Part shown: one piece after another, positions 5,850-13,702 of the stretch | Layout of the letters: every line of letters begins with the position of its first letter | Numbering within the stretch: position 1 is the stretch's first letter | Assembly (NCBI GenBank): GCA_009782025.1 | Contig: WQUQ01000001.1 | Span: 1-17,693, forward strand | Source of the DNA: Desulfobulbus sp. | GTDB taxonomy: Bacteria > Pseudomonadota > Gammaproteobacteria > Burkholderiales > Rhodocyclaceae | Length of the DNA: 17,693 bases | Direction: 5' to 3' | Notes under the pieces: model-generated | Database searches by the model: none | The model's input: the letters and a program-made list of their open reading frames with translations, nothing else | Told to the model about the DNA's origin: nothing | Translations under genes and position numbers: made by a program

Positions 5850-7610
5850 ATGAGCGCGCCCAGCAATCCCTTTGACATCGCCCGGGAAACCCTGCGCCAA
5901 CTGGCCGTCCGGCGCGTTTCGCCAACGCCTGACAACTATCTGACGCTGTATCAGGAAATTGCCGGCGGCAAACCGGGCAGTCCCCCCTTTCCGGGCAAGC
6001 TGCTGCGCTCGCTCAATAGCGACTTGCCGAAATCCACCCCGGATCAACTGCGCCTGGCGCGCCTTCTCGAAGAAGCCGTCAAGGCGGAGAACTGGGACGA
6101 TTACAAAACGCATCTCCTGGCCTTCATCGCCGCCCTGACGGAAAGCCAGAAACTCCAGTGGGCCGAACTGATCGGCAATCTGTTCAAACAATGGGAAGCC
6201 CGGCACAGCGGCCTTACCGCCGCCCGCAAGCGGGAGGCGCTGGAGCATGTGCTGAGCGGCAGCGGCGCCAATCCCGAAACCCTGTACAACCGGCTGACCA
6301 GCCTGCTGCGTTCCTGGGGCCAGGGGCGCGAAACCGAGCCGACCGTTGCCGCCGCGGAGGAACCGTCGCTGCCCGATGCGGCCCCCGCGCCGGCCCCCGC
6401 CGCCAGCGACAATCTGCTGCCCGAATTGCGCCAGTTGTTCGCCTTCACGCTGGAGACGGCGATCGCCGCGCCATTGGTCGAAAGTCCACAACTGACCCGC
6501 GATGCCCAGGCGCTCGCCAACGACATCCGTAGCGCGCGCAGCAGCGGGCAATTACAGAATTTTCTCGTCCGCCTCAAACGGTTTGCCTTCAAACTCGAAC
6601 TGCTGGCCGAGGATCAGGCCGAATTGCGCACCGGCCTGCTCGGCCTGTTGCGCCTCCTGGTCGAGAACATCACCGAACTGACCCTCGACGACCGCTGGCT
6701 GCATGGCCAGATCGAAGTCGTCCGCGAGTTGATCGACAAACCCCTGTCACAGCGGGCTATCGACGATGCCGAACAGCGCTTGAAGGAAGTTCTGTTCAAA
6801 CAGGGCCAGCTAAAGGCCGGTCTGCTCGACGCCCAGGAGAGCATCAAGCAGATGCTGGCCGGTTTTGTCGACCATCTGGCCGACTTCACCGAGGCGACTT
6901 CCGACTACCACGACAAGATCGAGGCTTGTGCCGCGAGGATCAGCGCGGCGGACGACATCACCGCGCTGGAAAACGTACTCGGCGAAGTCATGCAGGAAAC
7001 GCGAACCATCCAACTCAACGCCCTGCATTCGCGCGATGAATTGCGCGCCACCCAGCGTCAGGTCGAGGAAGCGCAGGAGCGCATCCGGCAACTGGAATCC
7101 GAGTTGGAAAAAACCAGCGATCTGGTGCGTTACGACCAGTTGAGCGGCGTCCTCAATCGCCGCGGCCTGGAGGAGATGTTCGCCAAGGAAGCCGCGCGCG
7201 CCGCCCGGCACGGCACGACCCTGTGCGTGGCGCTGCTCGACATCGACAACTTCAAACAGCTCAACGATTCGCTGGGCCACGCCGCCGGCGACCAGGCCCT
7301 GATCCATCTGGCCAGACTGTGCCGCGACACCCTGCGGCCGCAGGACACGGTCGCCCGCTACGGCGGCGAGGAATTCGTCATCCTGCTGCCGGAAACCCGG
7401 CTCAATGAAGCCACCGCCGCCCTGATCCGCTTGCAGCGCGAATTGACCAAGGAGTTTTTCATGCACGACAACGACAAGGTCCTCATCACGTTCAGCGCCG
7501 GCGTCACCGAATTCACCGCCGCCGACGATCAGACCAGCGCCCTCAAGCGTGCCGACAGCGCCATGTACCAGGCCAAGCAGGCCGGCAAGAACCGGGTCGT
7601 CGGTCTATGA
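5850..7610 (+). CDS. Diguanylate cyclase (GGDEF protein) with long N-terminal regulatory region
   Basis: Makes the second messenger c-di-GMP from two GTP. In the 586 residues, the GGDEF domain occupies about 425-586: [12 protein letters not shown] (metal-binding D464), the intact active-site loop GGEEF at 505-509 and the product-inhibition I-site RPQD at 496-499, five residues before it. A coiled coil at about 393-422 leads into the domain. Residues 1-160 (starting [20 protein letters not shown]) and 185-390 are helical with no standard sensor domain that I recognise, separated by an Ala/Pro linker at 168-186. There is no transmembrane segment, so it is cytoplasmic. The start has no strong Shine-Dalgarno, but only about 46 bases separate it from the tRNA. 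Its TGA overlaps the rfbF ATG (ATGA), so it is likely translated together with the sugar genes. Confidence 0.93.
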   Translation: MSAPSNPFDIARETLRQLAVRRVSPTPDNYLTLYQEIAGGKPGSPPFPGKLLRSLNSDLPKSTPDQLRLARLLEEAVKAENWDDYKTHLLAFIAALTESQKLQWAELIGNLFKQWEARHSGLTAARKREALEHVLSGSGANPETLYNRLTSLLRSWGQGRETEPTVAAAEEPSLPDAAPAPAPAASDNLLPELRQLFAFTLETAIAAPLVESPQLTRDAQALANDIRSARSSGQLQNFLVRLKRFAFKLELLAEDQAELRTGLLGLLRLLVENITELTLDDRWLHGQIEVVRELIDKPLSQRAIDDAEQRLKEVLFKQGQLKAGLLDAQESIKQMLAGFVDHLADFTEATSDYHDKIEACAARISAADDITALENVLGEVMQETRTIQLNALHSRDELRATQRQVEEAQERIRQLESELEKTSDLVRYDQLSGVLNRRGLEEMFAKEAARAARHGTTLCVALLDIDNFKQLNDSLGHAAGDQALIHLARLCRDTLRPQDTVARYGGEEFVILLPETRLNEATAALIRLQRELTKEFFMHDNDKVLITFSAGVTEFTAADDQTSALKRADSAMYQAKQAGKNRVVGL

Positions 7611-8377
7611 AAGCCGTCATTCTGGCTGGCGGCCTGGGCACCCGCATCAGCGAGGAATCGCACCTGAAACCCAAGCCGATGATCGAGATCGGCGGCAAAC
7701 CGATCATCTGGCATATCCTGAAAATCTACTCGGCTCACGGCATCAATGACTTCATCATCTGCCTGGGCTACAAGGGGTATGTCATCAAGGAATATTTCGC
7801 CAACTATTTCCTGCACACCTCGGATGTCACCTTCGACATGGTCGGCAACCAGATGGAAGTGCACCAGCGGCATGCCGAGCCGTGGCGCGTCACGCTGGTC
7901 GACACCGGCGAACAGACGATGACCGGCGGCCGCCTGAAGCGGGTTGCCGATTATGTGCAAAACGAAAAGGCATTCTGTTTCACCTATGGCGATGGCGTCG
8001 CCGACATCGACGTCAGCGCGCTGATCGACTTTCACCACGCCCAGGGCAAGCTGGCGACGGTCACCGCCGTGCAGCCTCCCGGTCGCTACGGCGCCTTGCA
8101 ACTCAACGGCTGCGACGTCACCGGCTTCGCCGAAAAACCGCGCGGCGACGGCGGTTTGATTAACGGCGGCTTTTTCGTGCTCTCGCCGCAAGTCATTCCG
8201 CTGATCGCCGACGACAGCACTCCTTGGGAATCCGCGCCGCTCGAAACCCTGGCCCGCCAGGGGCAACTGGCGGCATTCGAGCACAGCGGTTTCTGGCAGC
8301 CGATGGACACCCTGCGCGAGAAAAACATGCTGGAAAGCCTCTGGGACAGCGGTCGGGCGCCATGGAAAATCTGGTGA
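7607..8377 (+). CDS. rfbF: Glucose-1-phosphate cytidylyltransferase
   Basis: Converts alpha-D-glucose 1-phosphate and CTP into CDP-glucose and pyrophosphate, the entry step for CDP-6-deoxyhexoses. The 256-residue length is normal for RfbF. It has the nucleotidyltransferase signature [11 protein letters not shown] (residues 7-17), [12 protein letters not shown] (21-32), YGDGVAD at 127-133 with the metal-binding Asp, FAEKP at 174-178 and NGGFFV at 186-191. The start ATG is fixed by the ATGA overlap with the diguanylate cyclase gene and by the canonical MKAVILAGG beginning. The 3' end overlaps rfbG by 16 bases. The substrate call rests on the RfbF-specific sequence and the adjacent rfbG, so it is firm. 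Confidence 0.95.
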   Translation: MKAVILAGGLGTRISEESHLKPKPMIEIGGKPIIWHILKIYSAHGINDFIICLGYKGYVIKEYFANYFLHTSDVTFDMVGNQMEVHQRHAEPWRVTLVDTGEQTMTGGRLKRVADYVQNEKAFCFTYGDGVADIDVSALIDFHHAQGKLATVTAVQPPGRYGALQLNGCDVTGFAEKPRGDGGLINGGFFVLSPQVIPLIADDSTPWESAPLETLARQGQLAAFEHSGFWQPMDTLREKNMLESLWDSGRAPWKIW

Positions 8378-9435
8378 CCCCCGCCGCCGCATTCTGGCGC
8401 GGCAAGCGCGTTCTGGTCACCGGCGACACCGGCTTCAAGGGCGGCTGGCTGACCCGCTGGCTGCTGCGTCTGGGCGCCGAGGTCAGCGGCCTGGCCCTGC
8501 CGCCGCCGACGCAACCCAGCCTGTTCGATGCCATCGGCCCGAACCATGGCTACGCCTGCCACATGGCCGATATTCGTGACTATTCCCAAGTTAAACAGCG
8601 GATCGCCGCCGTGCAGCCGCACATCGTTTTCCACCTCGCCGCGCAAGCGCTGGTTCGCGCCAGCTACGACGATCCGCTGGCCACCTGGGCCACCAATGTT
8701 CAGGGCACGGCGCACGTTCTCGACGCCTTGCGTCAGGAAAGCGCGCTCAAGGTCGCCATTTTCATCACCACCGACAAGGTTTACCGCAACCGGGAATTTG
8801 CCTACCCCTACCGGGAGGACGATGAACTCGGCGGGCACGACCCCTACAGCGCCAGCAAGGCCGCCTGCGAACTGCTGATTGCCAGCTACCGCCAGTCCTT
8901 CTTCGCGCAATCCGGCGTCGCCATCGCCAGCGCCCGCGCCGGCAACGTCATTGGCGGCGGCGACTGGGCGGCGGATCGCATCATCCCCGACGCCATCCGC
9001 GCCTGGCAAAACGGCCAGCCCCTGCGCGTGCGCAACCCGGCATCCATCCGCCCCTGGCAACACGTGCTCGAACCGCTCGGCGGCTACCTGCGGCTGGCCG
9101 AACACCTCTGGGCACACCCGGAAGCCGCCGGCCCCTTCAACTTCGGCCCGCGCACCGACGAAGCGGCCAGCGTCGGTCAACTCATCGCCCACGCCCAAAC
9201 CAGCTATCCCGACGCCCTCGTCAACTTCGCCAGCGCCCCCAGCGGGCCGCACGAAGCCGGCTGGCTGGCGCTGGAAATCGCCAAGGCCCGCCACATTCTC
9301 GGCTGGCAACCGGTCTGGTCGGTCGAACAGGCGGTGCAGCGGACGATGCGCTGGTATCGGGACTGGCAGCAGGGGGCCGACCCGATTGCCCTGTGCGACC
9401 GGGACATCGACGCCTACGAAAGCCGCCGCCCATGA
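8362..9435 (+). CDS. rfbG: CDP-glucose 4,6-dehydratase
   Basis: Oxidises CDP-glucose at C4 and dehydrates it to CDP-4-keto-6-deoxyglucose using bound NAD+. The 357 residues form an extended short-chain dehydrogenase/reductase with the Rossmann motif GDTGFKGGW (21-29), HLAAQALVR (91-99), ITTDKVYRN (135-143) and the catalytic Y162-SAS-K166. The start at ATG 8362, inside the rfbF end, gives [21 protein letters not shown], which matches the family beginning; the longer frame from 8224 lies within rfbF and is rejected. The stop overlaps the next start by ATGA. Length and motifs match RfbG closely. Confidence 0.95.
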   Translation: MENLVTPAAAFWRGKRVLVTGDTGFKGGWLTRWLLRLGAEVSGLALPPPTQPSLFDAIGPNHGYACHMADIRDYSQVKQRIAAVQPHIVFHLAAQALVRASYDDPLATWATNVQGTAHVLDALRQESALKVAIFITTDKVYRNREFAYPYREDDELGGHDPYSASKAACELLIASYRQSFFAQSGVAIASARAGNVIGGGDWAADRIIPDAIRAWQNGQPLRVRNPASIRPWQHVLEPLGGYLRLAEHLWAHPEAAGPFNFGPRTDEAASVGQLIAHAQTSYPDALVNFASAPSGPHEAGWLALEIAKARHILGWQPVWSVEQAVQRTMRWYRDWQQGADPIALCDRDIDAYESRRP

Positions 9436-9989
9436 ACCGCCTGCACATCACCGATCTGCCCCTGCCCGGCCTCAAGCTCGTCGAGCGTCAGCGCCTGGGC
9501 GATGCGCGCGGCTATTTCTCGCGCCTGTTCTGCGCCCGCGAACTGGCTGAATGCGGCTGGGACAAGCCGATTGCCCAGATCAATTTCTCGCATACCGCGC
9601 AGTGCGGCACGGTTCGCGGGCTGCATTACCAGTTGCCGCCCCATGCCGAAAAGAAGCTGGTTCAGTGTTTGCGCGGCCGCATCTGGGATGTGGCCGTGGA
9701 TATTCGCCGCGGTTCGTCGACCTTTCTGCACTGGCATGCCGAAACCCTGAGCGCTGAAAACGGACGCGCCTTGCTGGTTCCCGAGGGCTTCGCCCACGGT
9801 TTTCAGACCTTGAGCGACGACGTCGACCTGCTTTATCTGCATTCAGAGGCCTACGTCCCCGCCAGCGAAGGCGGGCTGCATGTGAACGATCCGCGTCTGG
9901 CGATCGCCTGGCCTTTGCCGATGGCCGCGCTTTCCGACCGGGATGCCGGCCTGCCGGCGGCGTCGCCCGATTTTGGAGGAATCGCCTGA
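9432..9989 (+). CDS. RmlC-like sugar 3- and/or 5-epimerase
   Basis: A 185-residue cupin of the dTDP-4-dehydrorhamnose 3,5-epimerase family, here expected to act on a CDP-4-keto-6-deoxy sugar. Visible features are RGYFSRLFC (26-34), the catalytic His in VRGLHYQLPP (H65), WDVAVDIRRGS (85-95), VPEGFAHGFQTL (116-127), LLYLHSEAYVP with a candidate acid Tyr (Y135 or Y141), NDPRLAIAWP (152-161) and LSDRD (167-171). Because a C-methyltransferase follows and would set C3, the main job may be C5 epimerisation giving an L-sugar; this is inference. The ATG overlaps the rfbG stop (ATGA), and the stop overlaps the next ATG (TGATG). I give no rfbC symbol because the substrate is likely CDP- rather than dTDP-linked. 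Confidence 0.88.
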   Translation: MNRLHITDLPLPGLKLVERQRLGDARGYFSRLFCARELAECGWDKPIAQINFSHTAQCGTVRGLHYQLPPHAEKKLVQCLRGRIWDVAVDIRRGSSTFLHWHAETLSAENGRALLVPEGFAHGFQTLSDDVDLLYLHSEAYVPASEGGLHVNDPRLAIAWPLPMAALSDRDAGLPAASPDFGGIA

Positions 9990-11215
9990 TGAAATGCCGG
10001 CACTGCCATAGCGAACTACGACTGCCCTTTCTCGATCTCGCCACCGCGCCGCCATCGAATGCCTATCTCGACCATGCGCGACTGGCGCAGCCGGAAATCT
10101 GGTATCCCCTGCGCCTGCTGGTCTGCGAAACCTGCTGGCTGGTGCAAACCGAGGATTACGCCGGGCGCGAGAGCCTGTTCACCGAGGATTACGCCTATTT
10201 CAGCTCCTTCTCGACCTCCTGGCTGCAACATGCCGAACGGTATGTGCAGGCCATGATCGGGCGTTTCGGGCTGAATGAACGCTCGCGGGTCGTCGAGATC
10301 GCCGCCAATGACGGCTATCTGCTGCAATACGTCCAGGCCGCCGGAATTCCCTGCATCGGTATCGAACCCACGGCCAGCACGGCGGCGGCGGCGCGGGCCA
10401 GGGGCATCGACATCATCGAGCAATTTTTCGGCGTCGCACTGGCCTGGCAACTGGTCGAGCAAGAGCAAAGCGCCGACCTGATCGTCGCCAACAACGTGCT
10501 GGCGCATGTGCCGGACATCAACGATTTCGTCGCCGGCATCGCCCATCTGCTCAAGCCGTCGGGCGTCGCCACCTGCGAGTTTCCCCACCTGCTGCGCATG
10601 ATCGAAGGGCGGCAATTCGATACCGCCTATCATGAGCACTACTCCTACCTGTCGCTCTCTGCGGTGCAACGTATTTTCACCGCCAACGGGCTGGAAATTT
10701 TTGATGTCGAAGAACTCGGCACCCACGGCGGCAGCCTGCGGGTTTTTGCCCAGCGGCCAGACGCCGGACAAAGCCAACAGGAAACGGTCGCCCGACTGCT
10801 GGCGATGGAAAAGCAATTCGGCCTGCTCGCCCCCGATGTTTACCGCACGCTTCAGCCGGCCAGCGAAAGCATCAAGCTCGCCCTGCTCCGCTTTCTGCTC
10901 GACTGCCGCCAGCGCGGCGAAACGGTCGCCGCCTACGGCGCGGCGGCCAAGGGCAACACCCTGCTCAATTTCTCGGGCATTCGCGGCGATCTTGTCGCTT
11001 ATGTCGCCGACCGCAATCCCGACAAACAAAACAAATTCCTGCCCGGTAGCCGGATTCCGATCGTTTCCCCGGAACACCTGCTGGCCGACCGCCCGCCGTG
11101 GATTCTCCTGCTGCCGTGGAATCTGCATGACGAAATCATCGCGCAACTGGCCGAGGCCCGCCAATGGGGCGCGCGCTTCGTCACCGCCATCCCCGAATTG
11201 TGGGTGCTCGCTTGA
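9989..11215 (+). CDS. SAM-dependent nucleotide-sugar C-methyltransferase
   Basis: Probably transfers a methyl group from S-adenosylmethionine to a carbon, most likely C3, next to the C4 ketone of the CDP-4-keto-6-deoxyhexose. The 408 residues have the three-part layout of the TylC3/NovU/TcaB9 family: an N-terminal zinc site (C3, C6, C46, C49), a Rossmann SAM domain with VVEIAANDGYLL (101-112), and a C-terminal Rossmann-like domain (about 270-408, including AAYGAAAKGNTLLNF). The active-site stretch YHEHYSYLSL (214-223) matches the catalytic Tyr/Glu/His motif of this family. GGAGG at 9975-9979 precedes the ATG, which overlaps the epimerase stop. The family is confident; position C3 is inferred from characterised relatives. 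Confidence 0.9.
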   Translation: MKCRHCHSELRLPFLDLATAPPSNAYLDHARLAQPEIWYPLRLLVCETCWLVQTEDYAGRESLFTEDYAYFSSFSTSWLQHAERYVQAMIGRFGLNERSRVVEIAANDGYLLQYVQAAGIPCIGIEPTASTAAAARARGIDIIEQFFGVALAWQLVEQEQSADLIVANNVLAHVPDINDFVAGIAHLLKPSGVATCEFPHLLRMIEGRQFDTAYHEHYSYLSLSAVQRIFTANGLEIFDVEELGTHGGSLRVFAQRPDAGQSQQETVARLLAMEKQFGLLAPDVYRTLQPASESIKLALLRFLLDCRQRGETVAAYGAAAKGNTLLNFSGIRGDLVAYVADRNPDKQNKFLPGSRIPIVSPEHLLADRPPWILLLPWNLHDEIIAQLAEARQWGARFVTAIPELWVLA

Positions 11216-12129
11216 AACGGCTGTTGCTGACCGGAGCCAACGGTTTCATTGGTCGCGCCGTGCTCGAACGGCTCGATCCCGAGCGATGGCAAGTCATCGC
11301 CTGTAGCCGCCAACCCGCCCCGGCAGCGCTCCCCGCCTGCGTTGCCGAATGGCGCAGCGTCGATCTGCTCGACCCGGAGCAAGCCTGCGCCTTGATGAGC
11401 GAGACAAAAGCCAGTCACTGGCTGCATCTGGCCTGGTACACGGCCCACGGCGCATTCTGGAACGCCAGCCAGAATCTCGACTGGACGGTCGCCAGCCTGC
11501 TGCTGCTCAAACACTTCGCCGCCGCGGGCGGCAAACACGCGGTGATGGCCGGCACCTGCGCCGAATACGACTGGCGGCACGGTTTCTGCCGCGAGGATGA
11601 AACGCCGCTCAACCCGCAAAGCCTGTACGGCACGGCCAAGGACAGCCTGCGCCGCCTGGCCGCAGCCTGGTGCGCCGGGCAAGGCATCCGCTTCGCCTGG
11701 GGCCGGGTGTTCTCGCCCTTCGGCCCCGGCGAAGGACGGCAGCGCTTCATCCCTGCGGTCATCCGCGCCATGCTGGCGGGAGATGCGGTACGCTGCTCGC
11801 ATGGCCGCCAGTACCGCGATTTTCTGCATGTCGCGGATGTCGCCAACGGTTTCAAAACCCTGCTCGAAACCGACGCCAGCGGCAGTTTCAACATCGCCTC
11901 GGCGACCCCGCGCCAGTTGCGCGACATCGTTCGGCTGCTCGGCGACATCACCGGCTGGCGCGGAAATCCCGACTTCGGCGCGATTCCGGTTGCCGACGAC
12001 GAACCGCCGCTCTTGATCGGCGACAATCGCAAACTGCACGCCCTCGGCTGGGAACCATCCATCGAACTGGTCACAGGGCTGGAAAACGCGGTCAACGGGT
12101 GGCGCGACAGGGAACAGGCCCCTTCTTGA
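11212..12129 (+). CDS. NAD(P)-dependent sugar epimerase/reductase (probable 4-ketoreductase)
   Basis: An extended short-chain dehydrogenase that most likely reduces the C4 ketone of the CDP-sugar as the last step of the cassette. The 305 residues have the Rossmann motif GANGFIG (8-14), HLAWYTAHG (72-80), AGTCAEYDW (113-121), the catalytic Y139-GTA-K143 and FSPFGPGEG. The start is chosen at TTG 11212, whose TTGA overlaps the methyltransferase stop and gives the family-typical KRLLLTGANGF; GTG 11200 is an alternative in the same frame. It resembles RfbJ-type reductases more than RmlD. An epimerase function is possible, but the neighbours favour a reductase. It closes a run of five overlapping sugar genes. 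Confidence 0.85.
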   Translation: MKRLLLTGANGFIGRAVLERLDPERWQVIACSRQPAPAALPACVAEWRSVDLLDPEQACALMSETKASHWLHLAWYTAHGAFWNASQNLDWTVASLLLLKHFAAAGGKHAVMAGTCAEYDWRHGFCREDETPLNPQSLYGTAKDSLRRLAAAWCAGQGIRFAWGRVFSPFGPGEGRQRFIPAVIRAMLAGDAVRCSHGRQYRDFLHVADVANGFKTLLETDASGSFNIASATPRQLRDIVRLLGDITGWRGNPDFGAIPVADDEPPLLIGDNRKLHALGWEPSIELVTGLENAVNGWRDREQAPS

Positions 12130-12167
12130 TCTATACCCGCCACCGGCATATCCTGTGATATATACCC
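12128..12167. promoter_or_regulatory. Operator/promoter-like repeats before vapB
   Basis: Two direct copies, GATCTATACCC (12128-12138) and GATATATACCC (12157-12167), lie 29 bases apart, about three helical turns. Between and overlapping them is the inverted repeat ATATC-CTGT-GATAT (12148-12161). The second copy contains a TATATA-like -10. VapBC complexes repress their own promoters by binding such palindromic or repeated sites, so this is the likely autoregulatory region. It begins inside the final codons of the sugar reductase. Confidence 0.5.
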
Positions 12168-12187
12168 ATTCCCCACGGAGAGGAATC

Positions 12188-12454
12188 GTGAGCCAGGTTC
12201 AAGTCGCCAAGCTGTTCATCAATGGGCGCAGTCAGGCGGTCCGCCTGCCTGCCGCCTATCGCTTCGCCGAGAAGGAGGTTTTCATCCGCCAGGACCCCCA
12301 GACGGGTGACATCATCCTGTCGAGGAAGCCCGCGACATGGGATGGTTTTTTTGTAGCGCTCAAAGGCGCCGAGGTACCCGCCCATTTTCTCGACGCCGCC
12401 GAGCGCAACCAGGGCGCACAGGATCGTGATCCTTTCGCGGGATGGCGCGAATGA
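12188..12454 (+). CDS. vapB: VapB-type antitoxin
   Basis: Antitoxin that would neutralise the adjacent PIN-domain toxin and repress the shared promoter. The 88 residues begin with a SpoVT/AbrB-like DNA-binding fold (VAKLFINGRSQAVRLPAAYRF, residues about 5-25, then an EVFIRQD strand) and end in a Trp/Phe-containing toxin-binding tail (DGFFVALKGAEVPAHFLD, then FAGWRE). The start is GTG 12188, set by GGAGAGGA at 12177-12184; the in-frame ATG 12155 lies in the operator repeats and has no ribosome site. The stop overlaps the toxin ATG (ATGA at 12451-12454), the usual coupling in these pairs. Confidence 0.9.
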   Translation: MSQVQVAKLFINGRSQAVRLPAAYRFAEKEVFIRQDPQTGDIILSRKPATWDGFFVALKGAEVPAHFLDAAERNQGAQDRDPFAGWRE

Positions 12455-12852
12455 CGCGCTACATGCTGGACACCAACACGGTAAGCCATCTCGTCAAGGG
12501 CCACCCCGCCGTCTCTCTGCGCGTGACCGAAACGCCCATGGCTGCGCTATGTATCTCCGCCATCACCGGCGGGGAATTGATGTTTGGCCTCGCCAGGCTG
12601 CCGAACGCCAAACGTCTTCAGCAAGCCGTCGCGGAATTCCTGCGCCGCGTGGACGTGCTGCCCTGGGATGACGCGGCCATGGAAGGCTACGGGAAGATGC
12701 GGGCCGCCATCGAAAAGCAGGGCAGACCGCTTGGGCCGCTCGACATGCTGATCGCAGCGCATGCGCTGGCAACCGATTCCATCCTCGTGACCAACGACAC
12801 CGCATTTGGCCGTGTTCCTGGTTTGACCGCGGAAGACTGGACACACAACTGA
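12451..12852 (+). CDS. vapC: VapC-type PIN-domain ribonuclease toxin
   Basis: Toxin endoribonuclease; characterised relatives cut tRNA or rRNA and stop translation. The 133 residues have the full PIN acidic set: D7 (YMLDTNTV), E42 (ITGGELMFGL), D98 (LGPLDMLIAAHA) and D116 (LVTNDTAFG). ATG 12451, overlapping the antitoxin stop, is preferred over ATG 12442 because it fits the coupling and the family start (MTRYMLDTN). With all catalytic acids and a complete length, it looks intact. It sits between sugar genes rather than in the prophage. The cellular RNA target cannot be predicted from sequence. Confidence 0.93.
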   Translation: MTRYMLDTNTVSHLVKGHPAVSLRVTETPMAALCISAITGGELMFGLARLPNAKRLQQAVAEFLRRVDVLPWDDAAMEGYGKMRAAIEKQGRPLGPLDMLIAAHALATDSILVTNDTAFGRVPGLTAEDWTHN

Positions 12853-12946
12853 TTTGAGAACGGAATAAGCCACATCGCCCGCACCAGGGATGGCTGCGGT
12901 GACACGACGGTTGGGCCTGATCCAACGCCAACCTTGAGGAGCCAAC

Positions 12947-13675
12947 ATGAACCCGCAAGAGCAGTTCAAAAAGGATTGCGAGAGCGAAATCGCCAGCCAG
13001 GCCGCCGATGCCGAATTTCAGCGGCTGTCGCGGGCCTGGATGGATCGCGCCCAGAAACTGCGCTACTCCTATCATTTTCGCTGGCTGGGGCGGCCGATCA
13101 TCCAGTATCCCGGCGACATCATCGCCATGCAGGAACTGATCTGGAACATCCAGCCCGACCTCATCATCGAGACGGGGGTCGCGCACGGCGGTTCGGTGAT
13201 TTTTTACGCTTCGCTGCTCGAACTGATCGGCAAGGGGGAAGTGATCGGCATCGACATCGACATCCGCGCCCACAACCGCGAGGCCATCGAAGCCCACCCG
13301 ATGATGAAGCGCATCCGCCTCATCGAAGGATCGAGCCTTGCCCCGGAAATCGCCGATCAGGTCAAGGCGGCGGCGAAGGGCAAGCGCGTCATGGTCGTCC
13401 TCGATTCCAATCACACCCACGACCATGTCTTCTGCGAACTCGACCTGTACGCGCCGCTGGTCAGCGTCGGCAGCTATTGCGTGGTCATGGATACCGTCGT
13501 CGAGGACATGCCGGACGACCTCTTCGGCGACCGCCCCTGGGGGCCTGGCGACAATCCCAAGACGGCGGTGCACGCCTGGCTTGCCAGCCACCCGGAATTC
13601 GCCATCGACCGCGACATGGACGCCCGCTTGGCGCTTTCGGTCGCCCCCGATGGCTATCTCAAGCGCATTGCCTGA
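12947..13675 (+). CDS. CmcI-family protein ('cephalosporin hydroxylase'), probable O-methyltransferase
   Basis: A 242-residue protein of the CmcI family, named after cephamycin biosynthesis but widespread in polysaccharide loci, where it probably methylates a sugar. The SAM-binding loop is ETGVAHGGSVIFY (75-87), with GIDIDIR at 101-107 for ribose contact, and the metal or active-site stretch LDSNHTHDHVFCELDLY at 152-168 (D153, H156, H158, E164). There is no membrane or signal segment. GAGGAG at 12936-12940 gives a good ribosome site for ATG 12947. The 94 bases between vapC and this gene hold no gene that I can see. The substrate is inferred from the neighbours: a residue made by the upstream genes or added by the glycosyltransferase downstream. 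Confidence 0.85.
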   Translation: MNPQEQFKKDCESEIASQAADAEFQRLSRAWMDRAQKLRYSYHFRWLGRPIIQYPGDIIAMQELIWNIQPDLIIETGVAHGGSVIFYASLLELIGKGEVIGIDIDIRAHNREAIEAHPMMKRIRLIEGSSLAPEIADQVKAAAKGKRVMVVLDSNHTHDHVFCELDLYAPLVSVGSYCVVMDTVVEDMPDDLFGDRPWGPGDNPKTAVHAWLASHPEFAIDRDMDARLALSVAPDGYLKRIA

Positions 13676-13702
13676 ATACAGCCCCCGGCAAAGGACTCCA
13701 CC

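Noticed and set aside
8086..9309. A 407-codon minus-strand open frame opposite rfbF and rfbG.
   Set aside because: It is a shadow of the strongly supported rfbF and rfbG genes, has no domain, and has no independent start signal.
10016..11164. A 382-codon minus-strand open frame opposite the C-methyltransferase.
   Set aside because: The plus strand encodes a protein with clear zinc, SAM and active-site motifs; the antisense peptide has none.
7607..12129. A pathway to CDP-3,6-dideoxyhexoses (abequose, tyvelose, ascarylose).
   Set aside because: The CDP-6-deoxy-4-hexulose 3-dehydratase (RfbH) is missing, and a C-methyltransferase occupies its place. It could still lie outside the window.
12947..13675. 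Beta-lactam antibiotic biosynthesis, suggested by the family name cephalosporin hydroxylase.
   Set aside because: No ACV synthetase, IPN synthase or other cephem genes are nearby; the context is polysaccharide synthesis.
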